NCBI GenBank assembly: GCA_023450085.1
Contig: JAEXHI010000031.1
Location: 124,001-188,000 of the forward strand
Reading direction: 5' to 3'
DNA from: Bacteroidota bacterium
GTDB lineage: Bacteria; Bacteroidota; Bacteroidia; Sphingobacteriales; Sphingobacteriaceae
DNA: 64,000 nucleotides
Part shown: in pieces, positions 1 through 9,414 of the stretch
Layout: every line of letters starts with the position of its first letter
Position numbering within the stretch: the stretch's first letter is position 1
Notes under the pieces: generated by a model
The model's database searches: none
What the model saw: the letters and a program-made list of their open reading frames with translations, nothing else
Told to the model about the DNA's origin: nothing
Program-made: the position numbers and the translations under genes

Positions 1-263
1 GAACCACTTGCTCCAGAAGGAAGGTCTTTCAAACCAAATCGGTTATAACCTGCTTCTAAAGTCACCTGATGTGGGCTGCTTTGGCCACCAATGCCATATA
101 TGCCCTTTAAACTACCACCAAAACCAGTGTTGGCAATCTTATTTAATTTTTCGGTTGGAAAAGCTACACGAGCACCCACCTGAATAGCATTTGTTCCTTT
201 TTGGGCGCTAGCAACCGAAAAGATAAAAACTGAAGCAGAAAGAAGTAAGAATTTTTTAATCAT
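1..263 (-). CDS. Outer-membrane beta-barrel-like protein, N-terminal part (runs off the window)
   Basis: The first 87 codons of a minus-strand gene are present; the rest lies before base 1. The start MIKKFLLLSASVFIFSVASA is a clear Sec signal peptide ending in an A-x-A type site, followed by QKGTNAIQVGARVAFP. The mature part has alternating, glycine- and aromatic-rich stretches (TGFGGSLKGIYGIGG, VTLEAGYNRFG) like the strands of small Bacteroidota outer-membrane barrels. Family assignment is inference from this pattern only; the C-terminal part that would decide it is not visible. The gene lies 31 bp downstream of, and in the same direction as, the MscS-type channel gene, so co-transcription is possible. 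Confidence 0.6.
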   Translation of the reverse strand, partial: MIKKFLLLSASVFIFSVASAQKGTNAIQVGARVAFPTEKLNKIANTGFGGSLKGIYGIGGQSSPHQVTLEAGYNRFGLKDLPSGASG

Positions 264-294
264 GTGACGTTAAGTTTTAGTATGAAGATTTATG

Positions 295-2748
295 TTAAGT
301 TTTCTTTTGTTCAGCCGTATGCACAAACACCTCTTGTTTTGGATACGGAATTTGAATATCGTTTTTAATAAATAGCTGATTAATGGCTACAATCACATCG
401 CTTTTAATTTCGGCCAACTGTTTCGTTTGTCGGCTCCAATAAAACACCTGCATTTCCAAAGCTTCGGGACTAATATCTTTAAAGAATACACTTGGTTCTG
501 GATGTTTCAATATGCGTTCGTCAGCGGCTAGCAAGGCCAATATATCCTGCTGTATTTTTTTAAGATCTGCACCATGGGCAATGTGCACTAGCACAGAAGC
601 TCGCCGTTTGCTACTACCGCTTGACCAATTCACCAAGTGCGAATTCAACAAATCGCCGTTAGGCATCACTATCTCGGCACCATCAAAAGTGGTAATGATG
701 CTACTGCGGAAACCAATGGATTTAACGGTACCACTCTTTCCCGCCACTTCTACTTCATCTTCTAGGTTTAAAGGCTTTTCAAAAGCTATTACCAACCCGC
801 TCACCAAATTATTCACCAAAGACTGCAAACCGAAACCAATACCAACGCCCAAAGCCCCCAGCACAATTGCAATTTTATCAATAGGAATACCTACCGCAGC
901 AAAAGCCAAAAACAAGCCTAAAAGGATAATGGTAATGCGAATTAACAAGATCCAGCTTCCAATTCCTTTTCTGCCATCTTGTTTAGAAAAAGTACGTTTA
1001 TCTATCGCAAAAAAGGAAACGATTTTAGAGATGATCACAGAGGCCGATACCACAAAGAAGAACAAAATGAGGTTGCTGATGCTGAACGTATAACTTCCTA
1101 TAGCGCGTTGGTCGAAGAAGAAATCACGTACAGGTTCTACAATAAAAGCATAAGCGGGAAAATTACGACCGAACAAAATCAACCATCCAATTACCAATAA
1201 CACATAAAGCAACATGGGTGCCTTTTGCCCTACTCGATCAAAATTCATAAAAAACAAGCTTTTGTCTTGCCTTGCGTATAGGTTAAATGCCAATTGCAGT
1301 CCCTGGTTGATTAGTCTCACCGTCCACAAAAACATAATGGCAATGATGACGTTCACATAACCCGCCACCAATAAGGATTTAGCCAAATTGTAGCTGCCCA
1401 ATAGGTTAAAAAATAAGGCAAACACTTCTAGCACAATCATCAGTCCTATGGCATAAACAATCAGACTTTCCTTTAACTCCTCACGCTTTCCCTTTTTAAA
1501 GATCAAAAAGCCCAATACTAAACCTGCAATTGATAAAAAGAACATGTACCATCTTTCCACACCAGAGGCTTGAAGAATGAGGTTATCAACGGCTGATAGT
1601 ACAAACAATAACAGCATTCCCAACCAAGCATACATCCAAAATTTGGTGATATAACCACGCATCAATAAAGTTAGCGTCACCGCAGCAACTAACCAAAAAC
1701 ACAAACTAAAGATAAAGGGAGGTGCATTGAACAGGAATTGCGACAGGTTGGCAATGATAAAAATGGCCGATAGCAGTGGATGCCTGATGATCAGATGCTC
1801 CTTTTCTATGGCTTGGCCTTCTGTTTCTTTATGGTACGCACTTTTAAGCGACCGTACAAAGGAGTAGCATACCAAGATCAGTAATAAAACACAAGCCAAA
1901 ATACCGACATTGCTGAGGGCAAAAAAGCGTAAAATCAATTGGCCCTTTTGTATAGAATAGTCGATTATTTGCCCAAATGGACTAAATTTTTCAGAAGATT
2001 GCCAGAGATAACTTAATTCAGGATGAAAGAGTTGATCTGACATTTGTTGCTGAAAATGAGTAACCTCATCCAAATGGTTTTCTAAACTATAAGCTTGCAA
2101 ACTAGCTTGATTTTGCAACGATTGGGTTTGCATGATCGATTGGTCAATCACACTATCCATAGGGGCTACTTCACGAGCCAGCACCACCAAGGTTTGCATG
2201 TACTTCGATAGCTTCGCAGAATCCTTTGGAAAGCTAAACAGTTCCTTGGTTTTGGAAAGGGAATCGATTTGATATTTAAATTGCGAAAGCTGCTTTTTGT
2301 GGTTATCTAATTTGGTTTTCTGCAAATTACACCGTTCCAGTAAAGCATTAAGGAGCTTTTGAGTGGATACTAAATTCCGATAAGTCCTTGGCGTTTCCTT
2401 AATGGCAAACAGTCCATCACCTGCTAGCCTTGCATGCGCAGCAATTAACGAAAGTTCATTTTTTGCTGCTAAAGTATCTAACCCTGTACGCAGGTAAAGT
2501 TTGGCTTTTTGAATGTTTTTCTTAATCTCTACCAAAGTAGCCTCTTGCACTTGTTCAGCCTTATCTGCTTCAAAATCTGCAGCGCTACTTAAGGCAGAGG
2601 TTTTGGCAAACTCCTGCATCCTTTCGACAAAGCTTTTTGCACCGGCGGTATCTTTTTGACCTGATTTATTGCCTTGGCCATAAGCCATACCAAACAGCCC
2701 AACTAAAAGAAGCAACAAACTGAGGAAACGGGAGAGTTGAGGTTGCAT
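295..2748 (-). CDS. Large MscS-family mechanosensitive ion channel
   Basis: 817 residues. A signal peptide (about 1-24) is followed by a charged, helical, coiled-coil-like periplasmic region (about 35-240), then around ten hydrophobic segments (about 275-640) and a MscS core near 640-800. The pore helix and beta domain are recognisable: GVGIGFGLQSLVNNLVSG, then EKPLNLEDEVEV, GTVKSIGFRSS and VMPNGDLLNSHLVNWS. Such channels open under membrane tension and release solutes on hypo-osmotic shock, in the inner membrane. Length and extra helices place it with the large MscK/KefA-like forms rather than the ~280-residue MscS. Start chosen at the ATG that gives the signal peptide. Family certain; subtype inferred. 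Confidence 0.9.
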   Translation of the reverse strand: MQPQLSRFLSLLLLLVGLFGMAYGQGNKSGQKDTAGAKSFVERMQEFAKTSALSSAADFEADKAEQVQEATLVEIKKNIQKAKLYLRTGLDTLAAKNELSLIAAHARLAGDGLFAIKETPRTYRNLVSTQKLLNALLERCNLQKTKLDNHKKQLSQFKYQIDSLSKTKELFSFPKDSAKLSKYMQTLVVLAREVAPMDSVIDQSIMQTQSLQNQASLQAYSLENHLDEVTHFQQQMSDQLFHPELSYLWQSSEKFSPFGQIIDYSIQKGQLILRFFALSNVGILACVLLLILVCYSFVRSLKSAYHKETEGQAIEKEHLIIRHPLLSAIFIIANLSQFLFNAPPFIFSLCFWLVAAVTLTLLMRGYITKFWMYAWLGMLLLFVLSAVDNLILQASGVERWYMFFLSIAGLVLGFLIFKKGKREELKESLIVYAIGLMIVLEVFALFFNLLGSYNLAKSLLVAGYVNVIIAIMFLWTVRLINQGLQLAFNLYARQDKSLFFMNFDRVGQKAPMLLYVLLVIGWLILFGRNFPAYAFIVEPVRDFFFDQRAIGSYTFSISNLILFFFVVSASVIISKIVSFFAIDKRTFSKQDGRKGIGSWILLIRITIILLGLFLAFAAVGIPIDKIAIVLGALGVGIGFGLQSLVNNLVSGLVIAFEKPLNLEDEVEVAGKSGTVKSIGFRSSIITTFDGAEIVMPNGDLLNSHLVNWSSGSSKRRASVLVHIAHGADLKKIQQDILALLAADERILKHPEPSVFFKDISPEALEMQVFYWSRQTKQLAEIKSDVIVAINQLFIKNDIQIPYPKQEVFVHTAEQKKT

Positions 2749-2874
2749 ATGAGATTAAGTAAATGGAATAGCCCTAAGCTACTCAATGCCATGAAAATAA
2801 AAAAATATTCGCTAAAAGAGTAATTTTTAAGGCTTTAAAAAGCTAAATTTATAACAAACAAAAAATAATAAGCC

Positions 2875-3711
2875 ATGAGCAGACCTCTCCTATTGCTAGT
2901 AGCGTTATTACTCTCTATCAGCACTTTTGCCCAAACTCCCGTCGATGTGATCCTGAAAGTGAATGGCGACGAAATGAAGGGTAAAATCACTAAAATTACC
3001 GACACCGACCTCACGTTTATTTACAGTGGCGAAACCTTGGAATACACGATTAAGAAATCGGATATTTTGAAAATCACCCATTCAAGTGGAAGGGTAGAAA
3101 TCATTAATCAACCTCCTTTGCCTTCTGATATTCGTAAGAACGACCAAATTGTGATGAAAGGCACGCCTGCCGACCATCATAACCGCATTGCGGTACTCCC
3201 TTTTCATTACCTCATGGAGAATCAACCTGGGGCTGACGAAATAGGACTGAGTGCCCAACAAGACACTTATGCATTTTTATCACAGCATTCAGCTGGCTAC
3301 ACCTTAATTGACCCTAGAACTACCAATGCACTATTGGCCAAAGGCGGCGTAACCAAAGACAATATTACTGGCTTTACCATGAATGAATTGTGCAATATCC
3401 TTGGCGTAGAGTATATTATTGATGGTACGGTTAAACAAAATAAAGCCTCACAAACCAGCTACAGCAGCGACAACTCGAACACCAATGTTAAAAGAAACGG
3501 GAATGATAAGGTGACCAAAGTAAACACCTACGGTTCAACCTATTCCAATGCCGAACAACGTTACGATGTTTCGGTAAGTTTGAACATTTATAATGACAAC
3601 AATGCCAACATCTACAACCAAAGCCATAGGGCATTTTTCTCCAATACCGATGGTGGTTTTAGTAGCCCATTACAATACCTTTTAAAGCGTTGTCCTTTAT
3701 ACCGTAAATAA
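2875..3711 (+). CDS. Secreted protein with a TolB/CsgG-like N-terminal-type fold (uncharacterised)
   Basis: 278 residues with a signal peptide (MSRPLLLLVALLLSISTFAQ). Residues about 22-75 form a short beta domain common in Bacteroidota secreted proteins (ILKVNGDEMKGKITKIT, then a repeat of I/T-rich strands ending KITHSSGRVE). Residues about 100-185 (RIAVLPFHYL, YTLIDPRTTNALLAKGG, LCNILGVEYIIDGTVK) resemble the nucleotide-free alpha/beta fold of CsgG/LpoB/TolB-N-type lipoprotein domains: an 'xxVLPF' strand, a helix, and a 'ilGvdyii.G.v' strand. That fold match is by eye and unverified. The Asn/Ser-rich stretch at 190-225 is low complexity. Only 18 bp separates it from the next secreted protein, so the two are probably co-transcribed. 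Confidence 0.75.
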   Translation: MSRPLLLLVALLLSISTFAQTPVDVILKVNGDEMKGKITKITDTDLTFIYSGETLEYTIKKSDILKITHSSGRVEIINQPPLPSDIRKNDQIVMKGTPADHHNRIAVLPFHYLMENQPGADEIGLSAQQDTYAFLSQHSAGYTLIDPRTTNALLAKGGVTKDNITGFTMNELCNILGVEYIIDGTVKQNKASQTSYSSDNSNTNVKRNGNDKVTKVNTYGSTYSNAEQRYDVSVSLNIYNDNNANIYNQSHRAFFSNTDGGFSSPLQYLLKRCPLYRK

Positions 3712-3729
3712 TTTTAAAGCCCGTACAAT

Positions 3730-4407
3730 ATGAAAAAGCTGTTTCTTTCTTTGCTGATCACCTCCTTAGGCGTTGTAGCCTTTGCCCAAAAGAGCCTAGT
3801 CCTGCAAACCCTAAAAAAGTACAATGTTAGCGAAGAAGTATTGAACCCCAATTTAAAAGACAATTTAGACAAGTACGCACACGACGTACAAAGAACGGTA
3901 ACTATTAACGATAAGGACAAGGTATACATCTCCAGTTTCGACCCTAACAAACAAGATCCGCCACAATGGACTTTGGTTTCGGTAAATGGTAAAAATCCTT
4001 CTAAAGGCGAGCAAAAAGCTTTTGACAAGGAACACAATCAAAAGACCGATTTTAAAGTGGATGACAATTCCTACAAAATCACCAAAGATGACGGCAGCAC
4101 CCTAGAAATCACTTATCAATATGATCCAACTACCGTAGATAGCGACCATGGTTTTTTCAAGGACTGCCTATTTACATTACACATTAATGCTAAAACTGGG
4201 AGATTGGAGAAAATGACCGAAGTAAATCTGAAAGATTTAAGGATTAAAATCCTCAAAGCCACCAAACTTACTACCGAAGTAACTTATCAATACATTGAAA
4301 AGGACAGAACTTATGTTCCTGTGAATGACCGTGTAGAAGTAGTGATTAAAATGCTAGGCAATGAAATGCCAATGATCACCACTGACAAATACACCTTGAA
4401 ACCCTAA
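3730..4407 (+). CDS. Secreted protein of unknown function
   Basis: 225 residues with a signal peptide (MKKLFLSLLITSLGVVAFAQ). I do not recognise the family. The mature protein is hydrophilic and lysine-rich with beta-like repeats (KVYISSFDPNKQDPPQWTLV, then a stretch that mentions its own 'SVNGKNP' loop) and no cysteines apart from one near residue 145, so it is probably a soluble periplasmic protein. It follows the CsgG-like gene after 18 bp in the same direction and likely shares its transcript, which would end in the hairpin near 4600. Gene reality is well supported by the signal peptide, length and spacing; the function is not. Confidence 0.75.
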   Translation: MKKLFLSLLITSLGVVAFAQKSLVLQTLKKYNVSEEVLNPNLKDNLDKYAHDVQRTVTINDKDKVYISSFDPNKQDPPQWTLVSVNGKNPSKGEQKAFDKEHNQKTDFKVDDNSYKITKDDGSTLEITYQYDPTTVDSDHGFFKDCLFTLHINAKTGRLEKMTEVNLKDLRIKILKATKLTTEVTYQYIEKDRTYVPVNDRVEVVIKMLGNEMPMITTDKYTLKP

Positions 4408-4448
4408 GTTATACATTGATCATCCATTCGTTAATATCTACGAAATTT

Positions 4449-4557
4449 CGTCATTGCGAGGCGCAGCCTGTCCCGATTTTTTGGGGAAGCAACCTTAAAG
4501 CGATATCTTTTTAATCTCGACAATAATAGTGAGATTGCTTCGTACCTCGCAATGACG
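4449..4557. repeat. Inverted-repeat intergenic element (MITE/REP-like)
   Basis: A 109-bp element whose ends are perfect 13-bp inverted repeats: CGTCATTGCGAGG at 4449-4461 and CCTCGCAATGACG at 4545-4557. Inside, GGGAAGCAACCTT and GAGATTGCTTCG form a second, imperfect inner pair. I recall the TCATTGCGAGG / GAAGCAATCTC combination as a recurrent intergenic element in Bacteroidota genomes (established only as recollection here). No coding potential. It lies between two convergent transcripts. Confidence 0.75.
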
Positions 4558-4584
4558 GACTATACCTCTAAACTTCAATCACAC

Positions 4585-4617
4585 AAAAAGGCCGCTGGAT
4601 ATCCAACGGCCTTTTTT
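4585..4617. terminator. Bidirectional intrinsic terminator
   Basis: Near-perfect palindrome: AAAAAGGCCGCTGGAT followed directly by ATCCAACGGCCTTTTTT (one G-T-compatible mismatch). It has A-tract and T-tract on both sides, so it can end both the plus-strand secreted-protein transcript and the minus-strand sdhB transcript. Confidence 0.85.
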
Positions 4618-4632
4618 AATAGCTGCTATAAA

Positions 4633-5382
4633 TCATGTTTTGCTAAATAAGCGAGATTGATGATAGAGATAGTTAAACCTGGCGATATGCAATACTGAAA
4701 TGCCTTGCGGACATTCCACTTCACAGGCTTCGGTATTGGAACAATGCCCAAAACCTTCTGCATCCATTTGTTGTACCATGGCCACTACCCTTTTATCCGT
4801 TTCTAATTTGCCCTGTGGTAATATGGCCAAATGAACTGCTTTTGCTGCCGTAAATAAAGCCGCACTGGAGTTTTTACAAGTGGCTACACAAGCCCCACAA
4901 CCAATACAAGCCGCAGCATCAAAAGCAGCTTCGGCTGTTTCATGAGCAATGGGGATACTATTGGCTTCAGGTGCCTGCCCTGTAGCAGCAGAGATAAAGC
5001 CACCTGCCTGTATAATCCTGTCGAAACTGCCTCTATCTATTTTCAAATCTCTTAAAACGGTAAAAGCACTCGACCTAAAAGGTTCTATATAAATGGTTTC
5101 TCCATCTTTAAAACTACGCATATGCAGCTGACAAGTGGTGGTATTGGCCAAAGGACCATGGGCCCTACCGTTGATCATCATGCCACATTGCCCACAAATT
5201 CCCTCTCTGCAATCGTGGTCAAATTCAATGGTTCTTTCTCCCTTTTCAATCAATTGTTGGTTCAACATGTCCATCATCTCTAAAAAAGACATGTGGGTAG
5301 TTACGCCATCTAACTGATAATCAACAAGCCTGCCCTTTTCCGAAGCATTTTCTTGTCGCCATATTTTCAAGTTCAACTTCAT
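4633..5382 (-). CDS. sdhB: Succinate dehydrogenase/fumarate reductase iron-sulfur subunit
   Basis: 249 residues, usual length. It carries electrons between the flavoprotein and the quinone site at the inner membrane. All three cluster motifs are visible: 2Fe-2S ligands C58, C63, C66 and C84 (CREGICGQCG); 4Fe-4S ligands in CIGCGACVATC (C159, C162, C165) with C224; and 3Fe-4S ligands in C169, C214, C220 (CSNTEACEVECP). Last gene of sdhC-sdhA-sdhB; only 8 bp separates it from sdhA. A strong terminator lies 16 bp past its stop. Succinate oxidation and fumarate reduction cannot be told apart from sequence; for an aerobic Sphingobacteriaceae-like host succinate dehydrogenase is the likelier role. 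Confidence 0.95.
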   Translation of the reverse strand: MKLNLKIWRQENASEKGRLVDYQLDGVTTHMSFLEMMDMLNQQLIEKGERTIEFDHDCREGICGQCGMMINGRAHGPLANTTTCQLHMRSFKDGETIYIEPFRSSAFTVLRDLKIDRGSFDRIIQAGGFISAATGQAPEANSIPIAHETAEAAFDAAACIGCGACVATCKNSSAALFTAAKAVHLAILPQGKLETDKRVVAMVQQMDAEGFGHCSNTEACEVECPQGISVLHIARFNYLYHQSRLFSKT

Positions 5383-5390
5383 GGTTTCCT

Positions 5391-7307
5391 TTATTTATAG
5401 CTCCTAACGGTTAAACTCACTCTTTCAAAAGTCAAGGGTTCTTTGTGCAACACATGTTGTGCATCTGCCCCTTTCCATTCCCAAGCAGAAACGTAGGCAT
5501 AATGTTCATCATCACGCACCGCCTCTCCATCCGCAGTTTGGTATTCTTCCCTAAAATGTGCCCCGCAAGACTCCTCTCTTTGTAAGGCATCCAAGCACAT
5601 CAGCTCACCAAGTTCCAGGTAATCGGCTACCCTTCCCGCTTTTTCCAATTCACTATTCAAATGTTCGTCACCCGTTAATTTTAAATTAGTATAAAATTGA
5701 TGCCTTAGTGCCTTAATTTCTTCAATGGCCTGTTGCAAGCCCTCTTTACTTCTCGATAGTCCACACTTATCGTAAAGCAGTTTGCCCAATGTTTTATGGA
5801 AATAATCGACCGATAAACTGCCTTTAATATCCATGAATTGTTTAAGCTTTGCTTTCACTTGCGCTTCGGCTTCGTCAAACGCTGGATGCGAAGTTTGTAC
5901 CCGCTCTGCTTTTAACTCATCGGCCAAATAATTAGGGATGGTATAGGGAGCAATAAAATAGCCATCTACACAAGCTTGTAAGAGCGAATTGGCTCCTAGT
6001 CGATTAGCCCCATGATCCGAGAAATTGGCTTCGCCCAAGGCAAACAAACCCTGAATAGAGGTCATCAATTGATAATCTACCCAAAGCCCGCCCATGGTAA
6101 AGTGCGCTGCTGGCGAAATCAACATGGGCTGCTCATACGCATTGATCCCTGTAATTTTCTCGTACATGGTAAACAGGTTACTGTACTTCTCTTTAATTTT
6201 TGCCTTCCCTTGAGCTTTAATGGCTTTTGAAAAATCCAGATAAACGGCATTTTTCATAGGCCCCACACCAAAGCCCGCATCAATACGTTCTTTCGCAGCC
6301 CGTGAGGAAATATCCCGTGGAGAAAGGTTACCAAAGGCGGGATATCGTCGCTCCAAATAATAATCTCTTTCTTCTTCTGGAATAAGACCCGCTTCCCGTT
6401 CCTCACCTGCTTTTAAAGGCACCCAAATCCTACCATCGTTACGTAAGGATTCGGACATGAGGGTGAGCTTAGATTGCTGCTCCCCTGATTGTGGCAAAGA
6501 AGTAGGATGAAACTGGATCCAGCTTACGCCCGACATTAATGCTCCTTTTTTATGTGCCCGCCAAATGGCCGAGCCATTACAGCCCATGGCCAAGGTAGAA
6601 AGGTAATAGATTTTACCATAACCGCCAGTGGCCAATACCACCGCATCAGCTGCGTGTCGTTCTATTTCTCCAGTCACTAAATCACGGGTGATGATGCCTT
6701 TGGCTTTTCCGTCAATCAGTACCAATTCCAGCATTTCATGTCGGGTATAGGTTTTTACCTTTCCCAAACTTTCTTGTCGCATTAAAGCTTGATAAGCACC
6801 TAATAGCAATTGTTGTCCCGTTTGTCCACGAGCATAAAACGTTCTCGAAACCTGTACCCCACCAAAGGACCTGTTATTCAAATACCCCCCATATTCCCTT
6901 GCAAAGGGTACACCCTGCGCCACCGACTGGTCAATAAGTGCTAAAGAACATTCGGCCAAGCGATACACATTGGCTTCACGGGAACGAAAATCGCCACCTT
7001 TAATGGTATCATAAAACATCCGATAAACGCTGTCACCATCGTTCTTATAATTTTTGGCGGCGTTTACCCCTCCTTGTGCGGCAACTGAATGCGCTCTTCG
7101 GGCACTGTCCTGAAAACAAAAGGATTTGATGCGATAACCTTGTTCGGCCAAGGAAGCCGCACAAGACGCCCCAGCCAAGCCAGTCCCCACCACAATCACT
7201 TCCATTTTTAGCCTATTGGCAGGATTAACCAATTTGGCTTTTTCCTTAAAATTGGACCATTTATCTTCTAAAGCTCCTTCTGGAATATTTGCATTTAAAA
7301 CGTTCAT
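5391..7307 (-). CDS. sdhA: Succinate dehydrogenase/fumarate reductase flavoprotein subunit
   Basis: 638 residues. The catalytic subunit interconverts succinate and fumarate with covalently bound FAD. Visible features: dinucleotide-binding GTGLAGASCA (about 41-50), the FAD-linking histidine in RRAHSVAAQGGVNA (H73), the substrate-site HPTSLP, and the SPAAHFTMGG segment with the second active-site histidine. Length matches the non-proteobacterial type (Bacteroidetes/Bacillus) rather than the ~590-residue E. coli SdhA. The ATG lies 1 bp after the sdhC stop, so translation is probably coupled. Confidence 0.95.
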   Translation of the reverse strand: MNVLNANIPEGALEDKWSNFKEKAKLVNPANRLKMEVIVVGTGLAGASCAASLAEQGYRIKSFCFQDSARRAHSVAAQGGVNAAKNYKNDGDSVYRMFYDTIKGGDFRSREANVYRLAECSLALIDQSVAQGVPFAREYGGYLNNRSFGGVQVSRTFYARGQTGQQLLLGAYQALMRQESLGKVKTYTRHEMLELVLIDGKAKGIITRDLVTGEIERHAADAVVLATGGYGKIYYLSTLAMGCNGSAIWRAHKKGALMSGVSWIQFHPTSLPQSGEQQSKLTLMSESLRNDGRIWVPLKAGEEREAGLIPEEERDYYLERRYPAFGNLSPRDISSRAAKERIDAGFGVGPMKNAVYLDFSKAIKAQGKAKIKEKYSNLFTMYEKITGINAYEQPMLISPAAHFTMGGLWVDYQLMTSIQGLFALGEANFSDHGANRLGANSLLQACVDGYFIAPYTIPNYLADELKAERVQTSHPAFDEAEAQVKAKLKQFMDIKGSLSVDYFHKTLGKLLYDKCGLSRSKEGLQQAIEEIKALRHQFYTNLKLTGDEHLNSELEKAGRVADYLELGELMCLDALQREESCGAHFREEYQTADGEAVRDDEHYAYVSAWEWKGADAQHVLHKEPLTFERVSLTVRSYK

Positions 7308-7308
7308 G

Positions 7309-7980
7309 TCAGTTGCTTAAATAAACATAAATTGGCATGGCCATAAACCCTAGCGTAATGGCTAGTGTGTAAGCCCAAGCCACCCATTTGGCCAACTTCA
7401 CATATTTGGGATGGTATAATCCCAAAGTTCTGATGGCGCTGAAAAAACCGTGCAGCAGGTGAAAGCCTAAAGCCAGCAAACCTACCTCATACAAAACCAC
7501 ATACCATAACTCGTGATAGGCACTCACCACAATGGTGTATAAATCCTTTTGCCCATGTGCATCCAAGGGCAGATCCGTAAACTTATATTGATACCAAAAA
7601 TCTTTCAGGTGAACTACCAGAAACAAGAAAATGATGGTGCCCAATATGCCCATATTTCGGCTGTACCAAGGGCTTACTGCTCCACGTTGGTCATAAGCAT
7701 ATTTTACGCCATTGGCCTTTTGTTTTTTGAGAGAAAGAATAATGGCATAAACCACGTGCGCAATAATAGATAGATAAAGTACATAGGAAATGATTTTGAT
7801 GATGATGTTATTGGACAAGAGCTGCGAATACCAATTGAACTGGATTCTAGCTTCTTCGGCAGGAAGAAAAAGCTGCAGATTGCCCAGCACGTGGATCACC
7901 AAAAACACGCACAAAAAAAGTCCGGTTAAGGCCATCCAAAGTTTATAGGCCTGTGTTGTGGTTCCTTTAGCCTTTACCAT
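7309..7980 (-). CDS. sdhC: Succinate dehydrogenase cytochrome b subunit (single-subunit membrane anchor)
   Basis: 223 residues from the ATG at 7980, giving MVKAKGTTTQAYKLWMALTG. A start 42 bp further upstream is open but would lie inside the transporter gene, so I prefer 7980; it overlaps the transporter stop by 7 bp and is preceded by GGAAAG. Five hydrophobic segments (near residues 15-35, 60-80, 105-125, 160-180, 195-220) with histidines in or near them (HVLGN, IIAHVVY, HLKDF, HLLHG) fit the di-haem cytochrome b558 anchor that serves alone, without SdhD. It anchors SdhAB and passes electrons to the menaquinone pool. Confidence 0.9.
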   Translation of the reverse strand: MVKAKGTTTQAYKLWMALTGLFLCVFLVIHVLGNLQLFLPAEEARIQFNWYSQLLSNNIIIKIISYVLYLSIIAHVVYAIILSLKKQKANGVKYAYDQRGAVSPWYSRNMGILGTIIFLFLVVHLKDFWYQYKFTDLPLDAHGQKDLYTIVVSAYHELWYVVLYEVGLLALGFHLLHGFFSAIRTLGLYHPKYVKLAKWVAWAYTLAITLGFMAMPIYVYLSN

Positions 7981-9404
7981 AACCCTATTACTTTCCACCA
8001 AAGCCCGCCAATGATAAACCAAATTAACAGGAATAGCACACTAATAAAAAAACCGTGTTTCCACCAATCTTTCATATCTACATAGGTACTGCCAAAGAAA
8101 ATAGGTGCTGGACCGTGTCCATAGTGTGTTAACGAACCCATTAATGTAGCACAAGCACCCAAGAAAATAGCCAACATGGTGCCTGGTACGCCTACCGAAA
8201 TACCCACGGCCAAAAACACCGAATACATGGCCGCTGCTTGTGCTGTTGCACTGGCAAAAAGGTAATGGCAATAAGAATACACCAGTATGATGATTGGGAA
8301 GGCCAATTGCCAACTAAAGGTACTCATTTTAGCTCCTACCAAATTGCCAAACCAGCCAATAAAGCCAAGAGAATTTAAATAAGAACCCATCATGACCAAC
8401 GAAGAGAACCAAACAATGGTATCCCAAGCCCCTTTTTCTGATTTTACATCATCCCAGGTCAATACGCCACAAAGCAATAAGATAGACAAACCAATCAACG
8501 CACCGGTAGTGGCGTCTACCGCAAATAAATTTCCAAATATCCACAACACCAACAAAATGATAAAGGTGGCCACCATGAGCCATTCCTGTCTGGTTACAGG
8601 TCCCATTTCTTTTAGCTTTTCTGCAGCTAAACGTGGGGCGTCTGGTGTTCTTTTCAATTCAGGTGCATAAAATTTATAAAGGAAAAGCGGTGCCAATATG
8701 AAACAGGCTAGTCCAGGAATTACTGCTGCCATGAACCAACTGCTCCAAGTAATGGTAATGCCCAAATCTTTGGCAAACTTTTGCGCCATCGGGTTACTGG
8801 CTGTAGCGGTTAAAAACATTACAGAGGTAATCATATTGGCATTATAGCTGCTCAAAGTTAAAAAGGAGCCTATTTTACGATGGCTCTCGACATTTTCAGG
8901 GGTAGAGCCCATGTTTACCGCAATGGATTTCATGATTGGGAAAATAACCCCTCCTGCTCTTGCCGTGTTGCTTGGAATGGCTGGCGCCAAAATCAAATCG
9001 GCAGTGTTAAGACCAAAAGCCAATCCTAGCGAACTTTTACCGAACATGCGGATAAAGTTATAGGCCAACCTGGTACCCAATCCCGTTTTAATAAATCCCC
9101 TGGCAATAAAGAAAGCCAATCCAATTAACCAAATGGTTGAATTGCCAAAACCACTTAAGGCATTTTTGATGGATTGTGTAGGATCTCCAGGAGCCAATAC
9201 CTGTGTAGCCGCACAAACCGTCATCCCAATCATGGCCATTGAGCCCATGGGTGCCGCTTTAAGGATAATACCGATAATGGTGGCGGCAAAAATGGCCAAC
9301 AAATGCCAAGCATTGGGTTTAACGCCTTCTGGCACGGGGATGAACCAAATAATAAGGCCAATAACTACGGTAATGGCCAGTGATTTTAGGTTAACTTCTT
9401 TCAT
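7974..9404 (-). CDS. DASS-family anion:sodium symporter (probable C4-dicarboxylate transporter)
   Basis: 476 residues with about 11-12 hydrophobic segments. Family signatures of the divalent-anion:Na+ symporters (CitT/SodiT-type) are present: APAIPSNTARAGGVIFPI in the first half and ASATAQAAAMYSVFLAVG in the second, the two halves of the SNT substrate/sodium site, plus MGSLTHYGHGPAPIFFGST near the end. Likely substrates are succinate, fumarate, malate or 2-oxoglutarate. It starts 10 bp after the porin stop and overlaps sdhC, so the whole group reads as one transcript: uptake (or exchange) feeding succinate dehydrogenase. Exact substrate is inference from the neighbours. Confidence 0.9.
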   Translation of the reverse strand: MKEVNLKSLAITVVIGLIIWFIPVPEGVKPNAWHLLAIFAATIIGIILKAAPMGSMAMIGMTVCAATQVLAPGDPTQSIKNALSGFGNSTIWLIGLAFFIARGFIKTGLGTRLAYNFIRMFGKSSLGLAFGLNTADLILAPAIPSNTARAGGVIFPIMKSIAVNMGSTPENVESHRKIGSFLTLSSYNANMITSVMFLTATASNPMAQKFAKDLGITITWSSWFMAAVIPGLACFILAPLFLYKFYAPELKRTPDAPRLAAEKLKEMGPVTRQEWLMVATFIILLVLWIFGNLFAVDATTGALIGLSILLLCGVLTWDDVKSEKGAWDTIVWFSSLVMMGSYLNSLGFIGWFGNLVGAKMSTFSWQLAFPIIILVYSYCHYLFASATAQAAAMYSVFLAVGISVGVPGTMLAIFLGACATLMGSLTHYGHGPAPIFFGSTYVDMKDWWKHGFFISVLFLLIWFIIGGLWWKVIGLW

Positions 9405-9414
9405 AAACTAGGGT

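Noticed and set aside
8041..8313. 90-codon frame within the DASS transporter gene
   Set aside because: It is a shadow in another frame of a well-supported membrane transporter gene; the same applies to the many short frames inside susC, GH81 and sdhA.
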